Position numbers and translations under genes: made by a program
Assembly (NCBI GenBank): GCA_016110215.1
Contig: JADWQD010000003.1
Location: 124,001 to 188,000 of the forward strand
Direction of reading: 5' to 3'
Origin: Capronia americana
Taxonomy: Eukaryota > Ascomycota > Eurotiomycetes > Chaetothyriales > Herpotrichiellaceae
DNA length: 64,000 nucleotides
Notes under the pieces: model-generated
Databases searched by the model: none
Told to the model about the DNA's origin: nothing
What the model saw: the letters and a program-made list of their open reading frames with translations, nothing else
Shown here: positions 21,222 to 33,732 of the stretch, piece by piece
Numbering within the stretch: position 1 is the first letter of the stretch
Layout: each line of letters begins with the position of its first letter

Positions 21222-22617
21222 GTTTTCAAAGCGAGTCGGTCCGTTCTCGATGTGCCGGGTCAGTTGTTCTCTTTCGATTCGAACGGGGGTTTTTTTTTTA
21301 AGGGATGCTTGAGAAATAACCACTCCCACCAGCAGGCATGAAGGAGATAAAGGTGCTTTCAACCCGTCTGACTTGCCGTCCCGCGAGCCTTGCACAGTGT
21401 GGCACAGAGCTAAGAGCAACCATTGCCACCACCGCACACAGGCGCAGAGATTCAGATCTCGCAGCAGTGCCGGGGTATGATAGTGTAGCAAACGATGCAG
21501 TCCCAGACCGCCTTTCAACGCTTGCAGCATACATACACAGTACTGTACGAGTACGTAGACACACCCGCGTGACTTCCCCTGCTTTGCCTCCCAACCAACA
21601 TCGAGGGAGGCTTGTCGAGCCTGTCGAGCTTGATCGAAAGTCCTCTCCTCTCCTCTCTCAACCAATAGCGCTGTACCGCCAGCGCATTGTTAGGCCACAC
21701 AATCTGACCTGCATCTGCACGTCCTTTTCAGCTGAAAGTGCGGAAGGAGGGAGTACAAACTATAGCCGTAATAATTTGTCGCCGCGCCCTGCTAGTCACA
21801 TAATACCTAGGTTGATATTACGCCAACGCCCTCCCTTCCAGGCCCTCCCATTCCGATAAGACTACTCGGTAGCATCAATGGAGAAGAAAAGACGTCCTCG
21901 CTTCGCTTCGCATATCTGATTCGGCATGCGTGGTTCTCGAATTGCTAAATGCGTACCGAGTACCTACATACGTACATTACCTATGGCTACGGAAGGAAAC
22001 CCCCTTTTACCTGATTTGTCGGGCCCGTATCCTATCTAGGTATGTCTGCAGGTGGCAATGAGGGCTGGAATATGTACAGTACATATACTTGTATACGAGG
22101 TACCCGCGCCACTGCCCTGACGATTTCGTATTCGCCTCTTATGTGACTCCGTGGAACGCTTGCCTTTTTGAGCGAGATGACGGGAGGGAGGGTGAGAGAG
22201 ACAAAATGGTCCTTTACTGTCGACTTATTGACTACTGAATTCGAGTTGTCCAGGAAGCAGCGTGCTTCTCGATGCCGCAATATTGTTGTGCACCCACCTA
22301 TTCTTGTTCGCATGATTACCTACATATATATATACCTATGCGGCAGAGGCGAAACGAAACGAAACGAAAACAACATATACAGTAGACACTAAAGGTTGGA
22401 CTCACTGCGTATACTTCATGTCTTTTCTGTGGCTTTTCGCCTCTCATCGAGGAACTGTCAAGCCTCGACATGCTGAGACGTTCCAAGCCAATGGACCACA
22501 GTGATAGATGAGACAAGACCCCCGCCAGTAGCGGACGGACAATATTTCATTCTTGTGCGCAGCTGATAAAGGCGGCCTATATATTTCTCGCGCCTTTGAC
22601 GCCAGGCATCATCACCA
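21222..22617. other. Intergenic, 1.4 kb, upstream of the four-TM gene
   Basis: A frame open from 21665 down to the ATG at 21221 looks like leader sequence. A short poly-T tract near 21291-21300 and the simple repeats near 22324-22371 are present. No gene recognised. Confidence 0.5.
22351..22371. repeat. GAAAC pentanucleotide repeat
   Basis: Three perfect GAAAC units plus a fourth ending GAAAAC, just after an AT dinucleotide run at 22324-22334. Simple-sequence repeat in non-coding DNA. Confidence 0.85.
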
Positions 22618-24720
22618 TCATCTTTTCAACATGATCCCATTACTTTTCCGCGTCTCGTCGACATAACCCAACTTGCGCCCAGTCACCCAGAGCTGGATTG
22701 AAGACCGTTTGGTGGCTGTCGTCGGCGCGTACGACAGCGCTTCACCCTGCGCGACACCGAATGCCTCACCGACCGGCTTGCCGCCGACGACCCACTGTGC
22801 CTCGAGCTCAACGCCAGGATCCCATCGCCCGACGCTCGCCTGGAATACACACCCTCCCGCGCCATCGCAGTGGTCTCCGCCCGTGAGCGAAGGAGGAGCC
22901 TGGCGTTTCAGCGCGGCTTGGTGGCCACCGTAAGCGAGCACCTCGGTGAAGTTATTCCCTCGCGAGGACGACACCGTGACATTGCTTGGCAGGGGCGTGG
23001 TGCCGTTGGGCCCGTGGTCTTGGATCCAGTTATACACCAGCTCGAGGTAATCCCAGATCTCCCGGTCTTGATAATTCCCTCCGTGCGGCTTCTCGGGAAG
23101 GATGGTAACGTTCGCCCAACCTGGGCCGCCGGCAGCGTCGGTCCGTTTTTGAAATTCTTGCACGCCTTCGTTCAAAAAATAGTCATCCCAGCTTCCCACG
23201 TAAACATAGAGCCGCCCTCTGAGGATCTCACCAAGGTTGTAGCTATTGTTCCAATTGGTGACGATATAGTCGGCCAAGTCCATGTGCCTCCAATACTCAA
23301 CTGCCGCGGGGTAGATCTCGCCAGTGATTTTGTTCCAAGGCTCGAGTGGGTACCCATTGAGGCCCTGCACGCCAAACACAGTGTTCCAGACGTCCCATTG
23401 CAGAGAAGAGCGTGACGAAGTGCCGAACGTCAGTTCCCAGTGGTTTTCTTGTGCCACAGTAGCCAGAACAACCTGCGTTCCGTTCTCAAAGTCGCGGATG
23501 GAAGGGATCGCGCTACCATTGGGGCGCAAGTATGCATTCGTATTGGTGTATAGCGGGATGTCTTGATGCCTGTGGAAGTCCAACGAGTCGGGGTACGAGG
23601 AGAAGCAGGCACCAAATAGATCCGGTCGGAAAATGACGTTAGCTATTGATTCCCAGCCGCCCGTCGAACCTCCGAGCTGGATCCGTGCGTAGGGCTCCGG
23701 AATTGTGTTGAAGTTCTTCTCAATGTAGGGAATGAGCTCGTCGTTAAGGGCGTCGCCCCAGGGACCAAGATTGGCTGTATTAGCTGCATAACTGTCATCG
23801 TAGAATGGCGTCTCGTGCCGGAAAGAGACCAGGATCATCTTGGGAGTAGGTCGGTCGGGCTGGCCGTTCTCGCCGGGAATTGTTCCATTATCCCATGCTT
23901 CTGAGAAGTTGGCGGTCGGATAGCGGAAGGGCCCCGAGTCTGCGGGCCAGTGGCCTTGCGAATAGATGACCGGATACCGCGTGGTTGTGTCGTTGGCATC
24001 GTAGCCGCTAGGTAGCACAATGTTGGCACCCACGTACATACTGCGACCCCAGAACTTGCTCAGCGCTTCGCTGCGGATCTTGACATATTTCATGGTCTCT
24101 GTGTCTTCGTAGTTGCCCTGCGAGCAGCCACCAATTTCCTTGCCCGTGAACGCCTCAGTGGCGGTTATGTTGTTGAACACGAGGTTGACTGTTTGCGGAT
24201 CTCCGGTAATACTGACGTTAAGAATAGCCGTCGTGAGGCTGCCGAAACCGTCGACGTTGGGGGCACCATCGCCACAAGGGAAATGGACACTGATAGAAGA
24301 CCCATCGCTCCGATTGACCTTTTCGTACTTGGTGAAGAAGGCTTGTACCGAGTAGTTGCCGGCCGGAACATCGTCCAAGCTCACGACGGGGAAACCCCAG
24401 ACACCCGTCACGGTGTTGATAATACTTGTGCTGGCCATCGTGATCGTGCCGGCGGGGGCCACTCCGAACACATTCATGCCAAAGAACAGGTTAGGACTGG
24501 AGGTGACGTCGGTGTCCTCCAGCGGGTCCGTGCCTTCAGGGGCAAACATGACCGTGACGTGACCGTCGGTAGTGCCGTTAAGGAACCGATTTGCGACCGA
24601 TAGATGGACTGCCAGCCCGGAGCTGGAGTTTGTGGCCTGCGCAAGAGCCGCAACTGGCAAGCAAGCGGCAAGGACTGCGATTGCGGACGCATTGCCGCCG
24701 AACAGGCTGAGGAAGCGCAT
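22618..24720 (-). CDS. Secreted esterase-like alpha/beta-hydrolase (Esterase_D type)
   Basis: A single exon; the ATG at 24720 gives 700 residues and is chosen because it begins the signal peptide (MRFLSLFGGNASAIAVLAAC, cleavage likely near ALAQA). A further ATG 11 codons upstream would put charged residues before the signal. The middle has a putative-esterase fold: RYPVIYSQGH strand, a QLGGSTGGWES nucleophile elbow (Ser in G-x-S-x-G), and a late EKPHGGNY segment that may supply the catalytic His. At least 15 N-x-S/T sequons suggest heavy glycosylation. The substrate is unknown. The C-terminal 90 residues carry a cysteine pair (DHCDGAGGC) in a region that may be a separate beta domain. Confidence 0.8.
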   Translation of the reverse strand: MRFLSLFGGNASAIAVLAACLPVAALAQATNSSSGLAVHLSVANRFLNGTTDGHVTVMFAPEGTDPLEDTDVTSSPNLFFGMNVFGVAPAGTITMASTSIINTVTGVWGFPVVSLDDVPAGNYSVQAFFTKYEKVNRSDGSSISVHFPCGDGAPNVDGFGSLTTAILNVSITGDPQTVNLVFNNITATEAFTGKEIGGCSQGNYEDTETMKYVKIRSEALSKFWGRSMYVGANIVLPSGYDANDTTTRYPVIYSQGHWPADSGPFRYPTANFSEAWDNGTIPGENGQPDRPTPKMILVSFRHETPFYDDSYAANTANLGPWGDALNDELIPYIEKNFNTIPEPYARIQLGGSTGGWESIANVIFRPDLFGACFSSYPDSLDFHRHQDIPLYTNTNAYLRPNGSAIPSIRDFENGTQVVLATVAQENHWELTFGTSSRSSLQWDVWNTVFGVQGLNGYPLEPWNKITGEIYPAAVEYWRHMDLADYIVTNWNNSYNLGEILRGRLYVYVGSWDDYFLNEGVQEFQKRTDAAGGPGWANVTILPEKPHGGNYQDREIWDYLELVYNWIQDHGPNGTTPLPSNVTVSSSRGNNFTEVLAYGGHQAALKRQAPPSLTGGDHCDGAGGCVFQASVGRWDPGVELEAQWVVGGKPVGEAFGVAQGEALSYAPTTATKRSSIQLWVTGRKLGYVDETRKSNGIMLKR

Positions 24721-25919
24721 GTCGGTCAAATACCCGGAGGTGAGGTCTGGCAAAGTTGGTGCAGCAGGGCAGCGTCAACGGCGAAGCTTCCTTTAAGAAC
24801 GATAATCGGCGCGCCCCGAGGTGCCATCGTTCCAGCAAGCTTCGACTGCCCAAGCTGCGTTCCCGTCATGTTGCGGGATGGAAGCCAAGAGCGCTAGACA
24901 GCGTGAGGGACCGCAAAGTGCCGGGCATGTAGTTAGTGACAGCTGTAGACGGTATGACTTTCATTGATAAGCTAGCCGACGAGGGGAGCTGGAGTGCTAA
25001 CAGGTTGCTTGTTGCCTGTGCCAAGGCCGCTAACAGACGAGGCTAGGCCGAAGATGGCAGGCGACGAGTATTCCCACTGGCTGCTCGCTTATCGATAGTG
25101 GCCATGTTCGGCAGCGTATCCTTAACGCAGTCCCGCCCACTCTGCGCACCCTGCCATGCTTGCCTGGGGTTAATATACCTTGGCAATGGCATAGCGTTGC
25201 TCAAATGCAACCCTAGATTCAGATCTGCTCTTCCCATGACGTTCTCCAGATGTGGCAGGCGTTCGGAGGACTGCGCTGTTGCACACTGGGGGGGCCACAA
25301 GAGCAGAGTCTCATCCCGCGCCACCTCAAGCTGCTTTCACTCTCAACACTAGCAGAGAAGTCCGGAAGAGAGCGCAAGAGAAAATGTTCAGCTTCTGAGC
25401 CCTCCGCGTCACAGGCAGCAGCCGCGAGTACGGCCGAACTGAATTGGAAGTGAGCTTGTGGTGGATTCCAACATGGCTAACGAGGGAATGCGTGAGTATT
25501 CTATGGCGCAGGACTTCATTCTCTGGATCATTCGACTAGGCCTTTGAGCTACACCTGCTACAGAGCGCAAGCATCCCTTTCCTTTGAAGCTCTGCTGTCT
25601 CTGCCAACTTGTAAATGGCATTAAAAATCCGAACTAGCGAGCTGCGAGGTGTCGGCTACCTTGCGCCTTCACTACCGCTATTCTGTAGTGCTTCCCTACA
25701 CACTTGGTCTGAGACGGGCGTGGACTCCCCTGGATGCTTGACACACGAAATGGATACATTCTTCTCGAATGTTTTTGTCTTCTCATCAGCCCAAACTCCT
25801 GTTCCAGCTGTACCTTCCCCTAGATATCCTACAGAGAAGCGTCGCAACGAAATAACCCAACATCGGGGGACAAGAAGAAAACATTACTTCAGCGAATAAA
25901 TTACCACGCCTGGACCTGT
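24721..25919. other. Intergenic, 1.2 kb
   Basis: Upstream region of the secreted esterase and 3' flank of the kinase gene. Only short random ORFs; no motif recognised. Confidence 0.55.
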
Positions 25920-27355
25920 TCACACATCTCCATCAGCTTCGACTCCTCCGCCCTCGTCGTCTTCGGGCAGTTCGCTTAGACACGTATCGATGAGGGTCAT
26001 CAGTTCATCCACGTCTGGCCTCTCGGCCGGCTCGACCTGTAGACACCTCCTGACGACGTCCCGCGCAGCTGGGTGGGGATATATCCTCGCCGACGGCACG
26101 TCGGGCGCCTTATTCGCGTCACCATTAGCCGACTGAGCAGTATTCGAGCGACTTGGGGCACCTCCAACTTTCCCCTTTCCTTTACTCTGATTCCCTTCGT
26201 CGGGCCACCTCCAATCGCCGCCCAGCACGCATATGCTCAAACTTCCACCTGTCTCGTCGCTCCGGGCCTCAAAGGGCGACTTTCCCACGAGGCACGCGTA
26301 CATTGTACAACCCAACGACCAAATATCAACCTTGGTATCAATTACACTACCGGTTTTCACGTCAAAGAGTTCCGGTGCGCGGTAAGGCATGGTAGAATGT
26401 TCGGCTGCTGTGTCTTGGACGGCAATTGCCAAGGAACGGCTGGTGATGGGCGTGGGCGCCGGAGCCAGACTGCCCAAGTCCATGAGGATGGGTGTCCGTC
26501 CGTCGTCGTCGATCATGATATTCCCGGGCTTGATATCTCTGTGGGCGTACGCGCGGATATCACCTGGTTTAGCGCCTTCTTGTGCGCGGGTGACTTCATC
26601 TGATGGCTGCAGCATGGGTTCTTCCTGCTCTTCTGAGATTTCTTCTTGATTCTGTGCTGACGCCGTCATTGTGCGCTTTGTTGTCTTTGCTCTTCGCTGT
26701 GCGGCGTCGGCGTCCTCGTTGGCGGCTTCATCTCGGATGGCCTGCGCCGCAGATCGGGAGGCATTGTTTCGTACATGGTACTGGTGCATGGCTTTTAGGG
26801 CTTTGCATACCCCAAGCATCAATTGCATGAGCCGTCGCTCGCCGAAGCGTGTATGATTGACCAAGTTGGCATTGATCATGTCTTGTAAATTTCCCCTCCG
26901 GTAGTACGGCAGAAGAATGTAAACCGTCTTACTGGCGCCGCCGCTCCCAGCATCTGCGCCAATGCCCGAAACCTTTGTTGTAGAGTCGGCGAGCACGGCA
27001 TGGTCGACGCTGGCAATTATGTTCGGGTGTGGAGCAAAGAGCGTGTACGCTTCCACTTCCTTGAGCGCTTGCGAGACGGATTCCTGGCCGAAGGGGCAGC
27101 GGATCTTTTTGAGCGCATATAGCGCGCTGTCACTGGTGTCTTGGACAAGGTACACATAGGAGAAGCCACCCTATGTAAACAGGAATTAGTACGAACGCGC
27201 ATAAAGAGATGCTGGCGCGGGCGGCCGGTGCTTACCTCGCCTAGCAATCGAAGCATGCGGAAACTTCGACTGTTGATTTTGAGTTGCGGAGTACTCGGAA
27301 AACAGCATATGCAGCTTGATAAAGAGTAGAATATGTCTAGGATCGTGTTCGCCAT
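25920..27355 (-). CDS. ENV7: Env7/STK16-type serine/threonine protein kinase
   Basis: Two exons, 27236-27355 and 25920-27170, with a 65-bp intron (GTAAGC...ATAG, phase 0) give 456 residues. The junction rebuilds the glycine loop: RLLGE-GGFSYVYLV. ATP lysine lies in YALKKI (about residue 61), the catalytic loop is HRDIKPGNIM (about 250), the metal motif is DLGS instead of DFG, as in STK16/Env7 kinases, then MPYRAPELFD and KVDIWSLGC. The N-terminus holds Cys15, Cys17 and Cys18, matching the palmitoylated cysteine cluster that anchors yeast Env7 to the vacuole. An insertion of about 80 residues rich in Ala, Glu and Arg separates helix D/E from the catalytic loop, and another lies in the C-lobe. 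Likely role: vacuole membrane fusion or Golgi/vacuole trafficking, by family. Confidence 0.88.
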
Positions 27356-28180
27356 GGTGGGTGGCCGTCGAATAATGCCGGCGTAAGCTGCAGTCAGGAG
27401 AGATGTGAGGTTCGGGACGGAGCTGGAAGGTCGACGTGTCGCAGTCCTTTCACGGAAGCGTTGTCACAAGTACGAACAATAATCAGCGCTTGAGTTTCTC
27501 AAAAGATGAGGTGTGTTAGAAAAGTAGACAGCGAAATAGGTTGCGGTGTATGTCCTATCTGCTTCTCCAGGCGGACGGATCCTTTGGGGGCCGTGAAACC
27601 GGACAAGGCTGAGGATATCGAAACGAGGCTGTGCTCGCTGTACGGTGGACAAGTTGCGACTTACTGCTCGTACAAGACACCACTGAACAGTTGTTTGTTG
27701 ACCAAAGCCCGCGCAGTTTGAAGAAGACGCATGGATCTAGCTGATTTCAACTATTTTGCATTGGCATTTTCTTTATCATATCTGTCCGCCCAAGTTGAAC
27801 AAGCCCTATCCATTCTTTCCTAGATAAGCTGATCGACTGAATACAAGAAGGATAAAAGCAGCCTCGAAGTGAAGACTAAGACCCGTGATTGCTGATCTGC
27901 ACAAGCTCCAGCCACCTTGCGTCTATCGTCGTAAATCTCCCCAACCCATTGAGCGTGACAATGTGCGTGAAGATTCATGAGCCCCATCCTCTCTCCCATC
28001 ATCGTCCCACGGTACGAGTTAGAATCTTGGACTGTTCTTCCGCGTCTCCAATTTCGCTGTCCGCATACGGGACCGATCAAAAGCCGTGAGCAATGAAACT
28101 CCAATCATACGCCGCGAACTCCTATGGCATCGCGAGTAGCCAATCCATCACCAACGGGTGCGAGGTCTCAAGTTCCGTTG
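27356..28180. other. Intergenic, 825 bp
   Basis: Kinase upstream region and 3' flank of the PWWP gene. Nothing coding or regulatory was recognised. Confidence 0.55.
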
Positions 28181-30242
28181 CTATTCAGTAGTCTTGACGA
28201 CATCCGCCGCCTCTGTCGCGGCCTCAACAGACTCTGGTGCCTTGTCCACGACTTCTGGAACTGCGTTTTCAGGCTTTGATGGCTCCTCGGACGGTGCGGG
28301 CTTCGGCTCTTCGACCGCCGGAGTCTCCGCCTCTGTAGCCACTGTAGGCTTCTCTACCTCGGGCTCGGCCTCCGTAATTGGCTTGTCTTCGGTGGCCTCG
28401 ACTGGCTTTTCCACGGGGACGGGAGCGGGAGCAGGGGCATCCTCTTTCTTGTCCTCTTCGGTGGCTTCTTCAGACTTCTCATCGTGAACTCCGTTCGTAG
28501 CGTTTTCCTTGTCCCCAGCGGCATCACCATCAGCTGGCTCGGCACCAAGAATCTTGTTCCATTGACTCAAAAGCTCAACCGAGCGTTTCCGGAATTGGAA
28601 CTCCTCGTCTCTGGGGATAGTGTTTAGCTTGATCAACGCCTTTAGAACCTTATTGATTTTGGTAGTTCGGATGATGCTGACTTCCAAGTCTGCATATCCC
28701 TCGAGTTTCTTGATGTATGTTGCCATCAATGGCATTTCCTCGGGATGAGGCGCCTGATCCCGTGTGAGAAAGCCTTTCTGCAGCTTGTGGCGGAGGAAAA
28801 GAACTGGAACCAGTTAGCTGCGACAAGTCCCGGTGTCTTGAATGCCTACCTTCTTTCTCACGCGACTTGCGTGCCTCAACTGGATCGACTGGCTTCTCTT
28901 CTGGCTCTGGTTCAGGTGCATCGGCCATCTCTTCATCCTCTTGAGCAGCCTTGGACTTACGCCTCTCGGATCTGGGCTTGCTTGCCTTCTCCTTGGGTTT
29001 CTTTTCTTCAGTCTTGGGAGTCTTGCTCGTGGTTAATTTGATCTTAGTCGTCTTAGGCGTCTTCGCGGGCTACACTCAAAGTCAGATCATATTCTCACCG
29101 ACGTAATCGTTGAAGAACTCGCCTTCTCGTCTTCATCGTCATCTTCGTCAACCTCCTTCTTACGCTTCTTGGATGACTTCTTGGGCGCAGAGTCGGCGTC
29201 TGCATCTTCCATCCCAACGTCTTCGGTGTCAGCCTTAACTTCACTCTTCCGCTTCTTCCGCTCGGCTTTGGCAGCTTTCTCGGCCTCCTTGGCCTCCTTG
29301 GCCTCGAGATCTTGTTGCATTGCATTGTAATGTTCGTCGAGCGTTTTCTTGAAGTGAAGGAGATCATGCCCTTCGGCTGCGACCTTGTAGGCTTCGAGTA
29401 GTTGTTTGCTTTTGCCTTTCTGTGGGACGTCTTTGCAGTCCTCGGGGCTCACGGGAGTCAAGTCGGTGTTTGGGATCCAAACACTGGAGCAATCAGCACG
29501 AAACTTACAGCATAGGATGGGGCCACTCACAATTCGTTAGTGTACAAGAACATGATCGGAAAGGTTCGCTCGTGCATCTTCTTGCCGCCATCGGCATATG
29601 CGTCGTTGTAAGTGCCGTCGGGCTTCTTGGTGGTGACAGGTCTGGTGTTAAGCATGATTTCGGGTAGCATGTCCTCATCGGCGATGATTGATGGCCATGG
29701 GGGATATCCCTTCAGCCTGGCCAGATAATAATCGCCAGGCTGAGCATCAAGATGGGTGATCTTGGGCATAGACTTCTTCTTGTTTAGCTTCTTGCCTTTG
29801 TGCTCGGGGGCAGCCGAGGATTTCCTCCTTGACGATGATGACTTCTTGTCAGCCGCCGCCGCACCGTTGGTTTCTGGCTCAGCAGGCTCTGCTGTGTCTA
29901 CCTCTTTCGCAGTTGTCTCCTCCATGGCTGCAGGTGCAGGCTCAGTTTCGGGAATAGGTTCCTCAGCTTCTTTGGCAGGCTCTGCTACCGACACCGTGGG
30001 ACCATTCGTAGTCACAGCGTCTATGGCGGGGATTAGCTTGCTTTGTACAATAAGCTGGGAGGATAGGGTTTACTGGTTGTCTCAGCTGGCTTTGTCTCTG
30101 CATTTGGGTCAGCCGGCAGAGCTCCCGACATCTCAGCGACAGGCCCAGATGCCGGCTCAGCTAGAGATGGAGGAGCTCCATCAGCAGGCTCTGGCACCTT
30201 GACGGGGACTTCCGTCATGGGGACTGCATCTTGTGTTGCCAT
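28181..30242 (-). CDS. PWWP-domain chromatin protein with TFIIS N/LEDGF-like helical domain
   Basis: Five exons, 30074-30242, 29531-30020, 29123-29483, 28850-29069 and 28181-28803, give 620 residues. After an Ala/Glu/Pro-rich N-terminus, the PWWP domain reads GDYYLARLKGYPPWPSIIAD and continues over the second intron as FLYTNE-FVWIPNTDL. Lysine-rich basic stretches follow (nuclear localisation). The helical region FLRHKLQKGFL...MPLMATYIKKLEGY...LNTIPRD...SVELLSQWNKIL resembles the TFIIS-N/LEDGF integrase-binding fold. The tail is acidic and Pro/Glu/Ala-rich. Such proteins (yeast Pdp3 is one PWWP example) bind H3K36-methylated nucleosomes. The third intron (29070-29122) fits best as a 53-bp GC-AG intron; the alternative GT donor leaves only 29 bp. 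The other introns are 46-53 bp. Confidence 0.84.
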
Positions 30243-32255
30243 ATCGAAGTGAGGTGGTGAGGGGGATGCGGGTTTGAGGAATTGACGCGTTGATGAGAGC
30301 GCCGGCGGAAGATATCTGATGTCTGCGCGAGAAGATGTTAGCGAGATATGTTTCTAGGTGAGGTAAGATCGGTTGGTGTCAGTGAGTCAATGGCCAAGAT
30401 CGGTTGTGTGCGGGCTGGGGGAGTGACGCGACGGCAGGAACAGCTTGTGCGAAACCACACCAGCGAGATCCACGACCCAACATTGGCAAACAAAGGAAGA
30501 ACACGGACCGATTGATCCTGAATCAACTGTTGATGACGATGTCGTCGCGGCGACAGAGGATGTGATGGTATGTTGTAATGCCGCGATGGAGGAGAGCGAG
30601 GGATTGCGACTGCGACGAGGATGGGGAGGGAATTGAAAGGCCCAAAGCAACTCTGAAAGAAAAGCCACTGCAACTGCGCAAATTCATCCAATGAAATCAC
30701 TGTTTCCCGCCAAGCGTTCGGGGAGCTGCCCTTCATCCCCAACTCAACTCAACCAGCCGGCAAGCCGGCAGTGCAATCATGTCCCTACTCAGTCTTCCTT
30801 TGTCTTGTCCTCTGGATGACGATGCTGAGAACAAAAGTAGCACTTACCCTCTGCTCAGTGTGCTCGATAGGTGCAGCCGGCCCTTGTTGAGACCACAAAA
30901 TAGAGCGGAGATAAATCTCAATGTCCGCGTCAGACAGAGATTAGAACTGCCGCTCTTGAACGAACAGCATGGAACGATGCCTGAACTGAATCGTGACCCC
31001 GGTGGCTGTAGTGATCTCACAAAGTGAATATAGATGAAGAGGTGCTGGCGGATGCAGCGGCGGATGCTCTGACCGCCCAACTCTTTCTCTGTCGCAGGGC
31101 GATGGCTGGGTTGGAGGCCAAAGCCGAGCTGAGCCACCAGATGATAGATCGATGTCCGCCCGTGCGGAAAGGGAAAATTTTCCTTCAACACTTCAGAGTC
31201 GATGCATCCTTCACTTAGCCATCTTAAATTTTCTTTTCTGTTTCTTAGGATCAGGAAGTGATAGATATCAGAACCCGTCGGATCCTGAGAGATCGATAAA
31301 TGTGGAAAGGCAAAAGTGGTGACTGAGGAAGGGAGGAAGCAGATGGGGGTACAAGTACGGGGACGCAGAACTTGATTGAGAACCTACGGTGAAGGATTAA
31401 GCACCGTTGGAAGCTACGCAAACCACGTCGGAGCGGTTGTTTTCACAATAGAAAGGTTCTCCTTTGCCTATGCGAATGGATTCTCATTTGGAACCCCTCT
31501 GAGCAGCTATATGGCTCATTGCGCTGCACAATACTTCACAGTTAATCACGCTTCCAGACTTAAACAGGCACACCAGCCAGCTCAGGGAGCTATGAGTCTG
31601 GTGTCAAATCATGCGCCATGTACCAAGTAGCCGAGAGGGCAACAATGACGATTATCGTCTCCAGCGCTATTGCAAGGTCCGATTCTCATTCAGATTATAA
31701 CTATTGTATTCATTAAGACTCTAAAAGGGGTTCAACATATCTTAGCGTGGTGCGTGGTCACAGAGTTGCTTTCCCCAGAGGCGCTGTGCCTCGTCATTAT
31801 ACTTCCAAAACCACAAGTTGTGTTCCATGCTCGTGCTATTCGTCGCTTCGTGGACACCGTCTTTATATACAAAAACCTCCTCCAATTCCCTCATTTAAGC
31901 CTGGAAAGATGCTGCGTGCCTGTGGACCAACCCGGTCAACGGGGTCAAGCTCTGAAAGTCGCAACACCTGGTTTGGCGCTGTGCCCTGCCAATGTCCTAT
32001 AGCGTTTTGAGAGCTGTGACTGCTCCTGATCAGCCTCAGACCTCAATAGCATGCAGCGGATGTAACGCGGTTGAAGCCGACTCGGCAGTAGTGGAGCCGT
32101 CGATGAAGTTAGACAGATGATCGTCAAAATGTGTTGGGCAGTCGCCGAATGTGGTCTGATGGGCAGTACTTGAAACCCCATCCAAGCGCGCCGAGTCTGT
32201 TCCGATTGTGTATGCATGGTCAGTCATCGGAGACTGTAGAGAATGCGCCTCCAGC
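30243..32255. other. Intergenic, 2 kb, no gene recognised
   Basis: Upstream of the PWWP gene and downstream of the PAP2-type gene. Several 60-130-codon ORFs on both strands overlap each other, have no domain or signal peptide, and start at non-ATG codons in part. I regard the region as non-coding, with low certainty. Confidence 0.45.
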
Positions 32256-33732
32256 TCAAGAAGCATTAGCCACAACAGGGGTCTTTTCTGGTCGCCATCC
32301 TGCCTTGATGCCTAGCCCTGATTTTGGCGAGTTCGAGTCTATCGGCACTTGCACAGGCTTGTGTATTCTCAAGCTCCAAAGAAACCAATCCTCAATCACG
32401 AGGAAGTTCAGAAGCACATCGTTGAAGTTCCAGCCAAGATAACACACCAGGGATCCCGCGACTGCGTCCAGGATGAAATGGTTCGCTGTAGCCACAATTG
32501 CAGTGAGGATGGAGAACGGATACAAGAATCCAAGTGCCAGACAGGCCATGCGGCGTGTGCTCGGGAGACGGACCCTTGGCGAGAGATTTGGATGGCTGTG
32601 GTTGAAGAAGGGGATCGGGATGGTCTTCCACGGTTGCGAGTGCTGAGGAGCAAGTGGAATCGTCATAATTGTAAGACCGACCAAGAGAGAGTAGCCAAAA
32701 TGCAGAGAGGGCATAGCCGCATACTGATTACAGAAGCGATTCTGTGTCCATACTGAGCTTGCGCCTTCCTCGCCGTGCACAGTATCCACGAACCCAAAAC
32801 TCTTGGCAATCTCGGCGTGCGGTCCATCGTAGTCCGGGTCGCTCAACAACCGCGGTGGCATGCACGGCCAGAGTGTGAAGACCACAAAGGCGAGGAGATT
32901 GCAAACTGCCATAGTCCGTCTTCGCGCTTCGTATAGCCATGGTCCTGCAGGTGATCCCGCTGGGCCTAGGCTACTTCCATGCTGAGCTGACCGTCGCTGG
33001 ATAAATCTATTTCTCGTGATTGTGTAGTAGTACAAGAAGACGAGAAACGTGATCGTCCCAGGGATATGAATGAAGCTGTACAACCAGTTGATAGCCGTCA
33101 TCAGGCGCGGGAACGACATGAAGAATTTCTGAATGGGAACTTCCCAAAAGATATGCAATTGCTGTTCGATCTCGATCACCTGTAGGGCATGTCGGCGAGC
33201 AACGTGGACAGTGCCTTCGACAAGAGTCACGGCTGTAAATGCGCGACCGAGCTGGTAGACCTATTGAGCGGACACATTAACACATGTGGTCGTGCTCAGA
33301 TCCCTGTGTCTAACTTACCCAGTATATAAGTGCCCAGTACCACGCCTCTACCAAGAAGGGGAACTTGTGCAATATCCGGCTGAGCAGTCTGTTTCTGAAC
33401 ACAGCGGTATTCGGTGTGTGAACAACCTTCCGGTAGCCCAGCCCCAGTATCCTTATCTCTCGTTCCCGCCATTTATCCTCCTGACTGGGCAGTAGAGATG
33501 GGCTCAGAGACCTCTTTGATCTGGAGATATATTGTTTCTCAATATCCAGCGCATCCTCGCTGTCCACTTGACGGGCTAGTGGTAGATCCGGTACATCGGA
33601 GTCGTCCTCGACGAAGGATGAGGACAAAGGACTTTTTGTGCCCGAGAGAGAATCCGGGGAGCGGTTGATCCAAGCCCCGCCAAAGAGGAGGACGACGACT
33701 GCGAGAGGTTCGAGGAATGCGCCAGCGCCCAT
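32256..33732 (-). CDS. PAP2-superfamily integral membrane protein (inositolphosphotransferase-like)
   Basis: Two exons, 33319-33732 and 32256-33260, with a 58-bp intron (GTAAGT...ATAG, phase 0) give 472 residues. The N-terminus is a hydrophobic signal anchor, followed by a Ser/Asp-rich cytosolic segment. The core has the PAP2_3 layout: YEARRRTMAVCNLLAFVVF, then the catalytic motifs CNQYAAMPSLHFG (about residue 318, the S-x-H-x-G box) and TANHFILDAVAG (about residue 400, the N-H-F-x-x-D box). These pair up as in Aur1/Ipc-type phosphotransferases and lipid phosphatases. Five to six membrane helices are visible. It probably transfers or removes a lipid phosphate head group in the ER or Golgi. 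It is not close enough to Aur1 by eye to claim inositol phosphorylceramide synthase. Confidence 0.8.
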
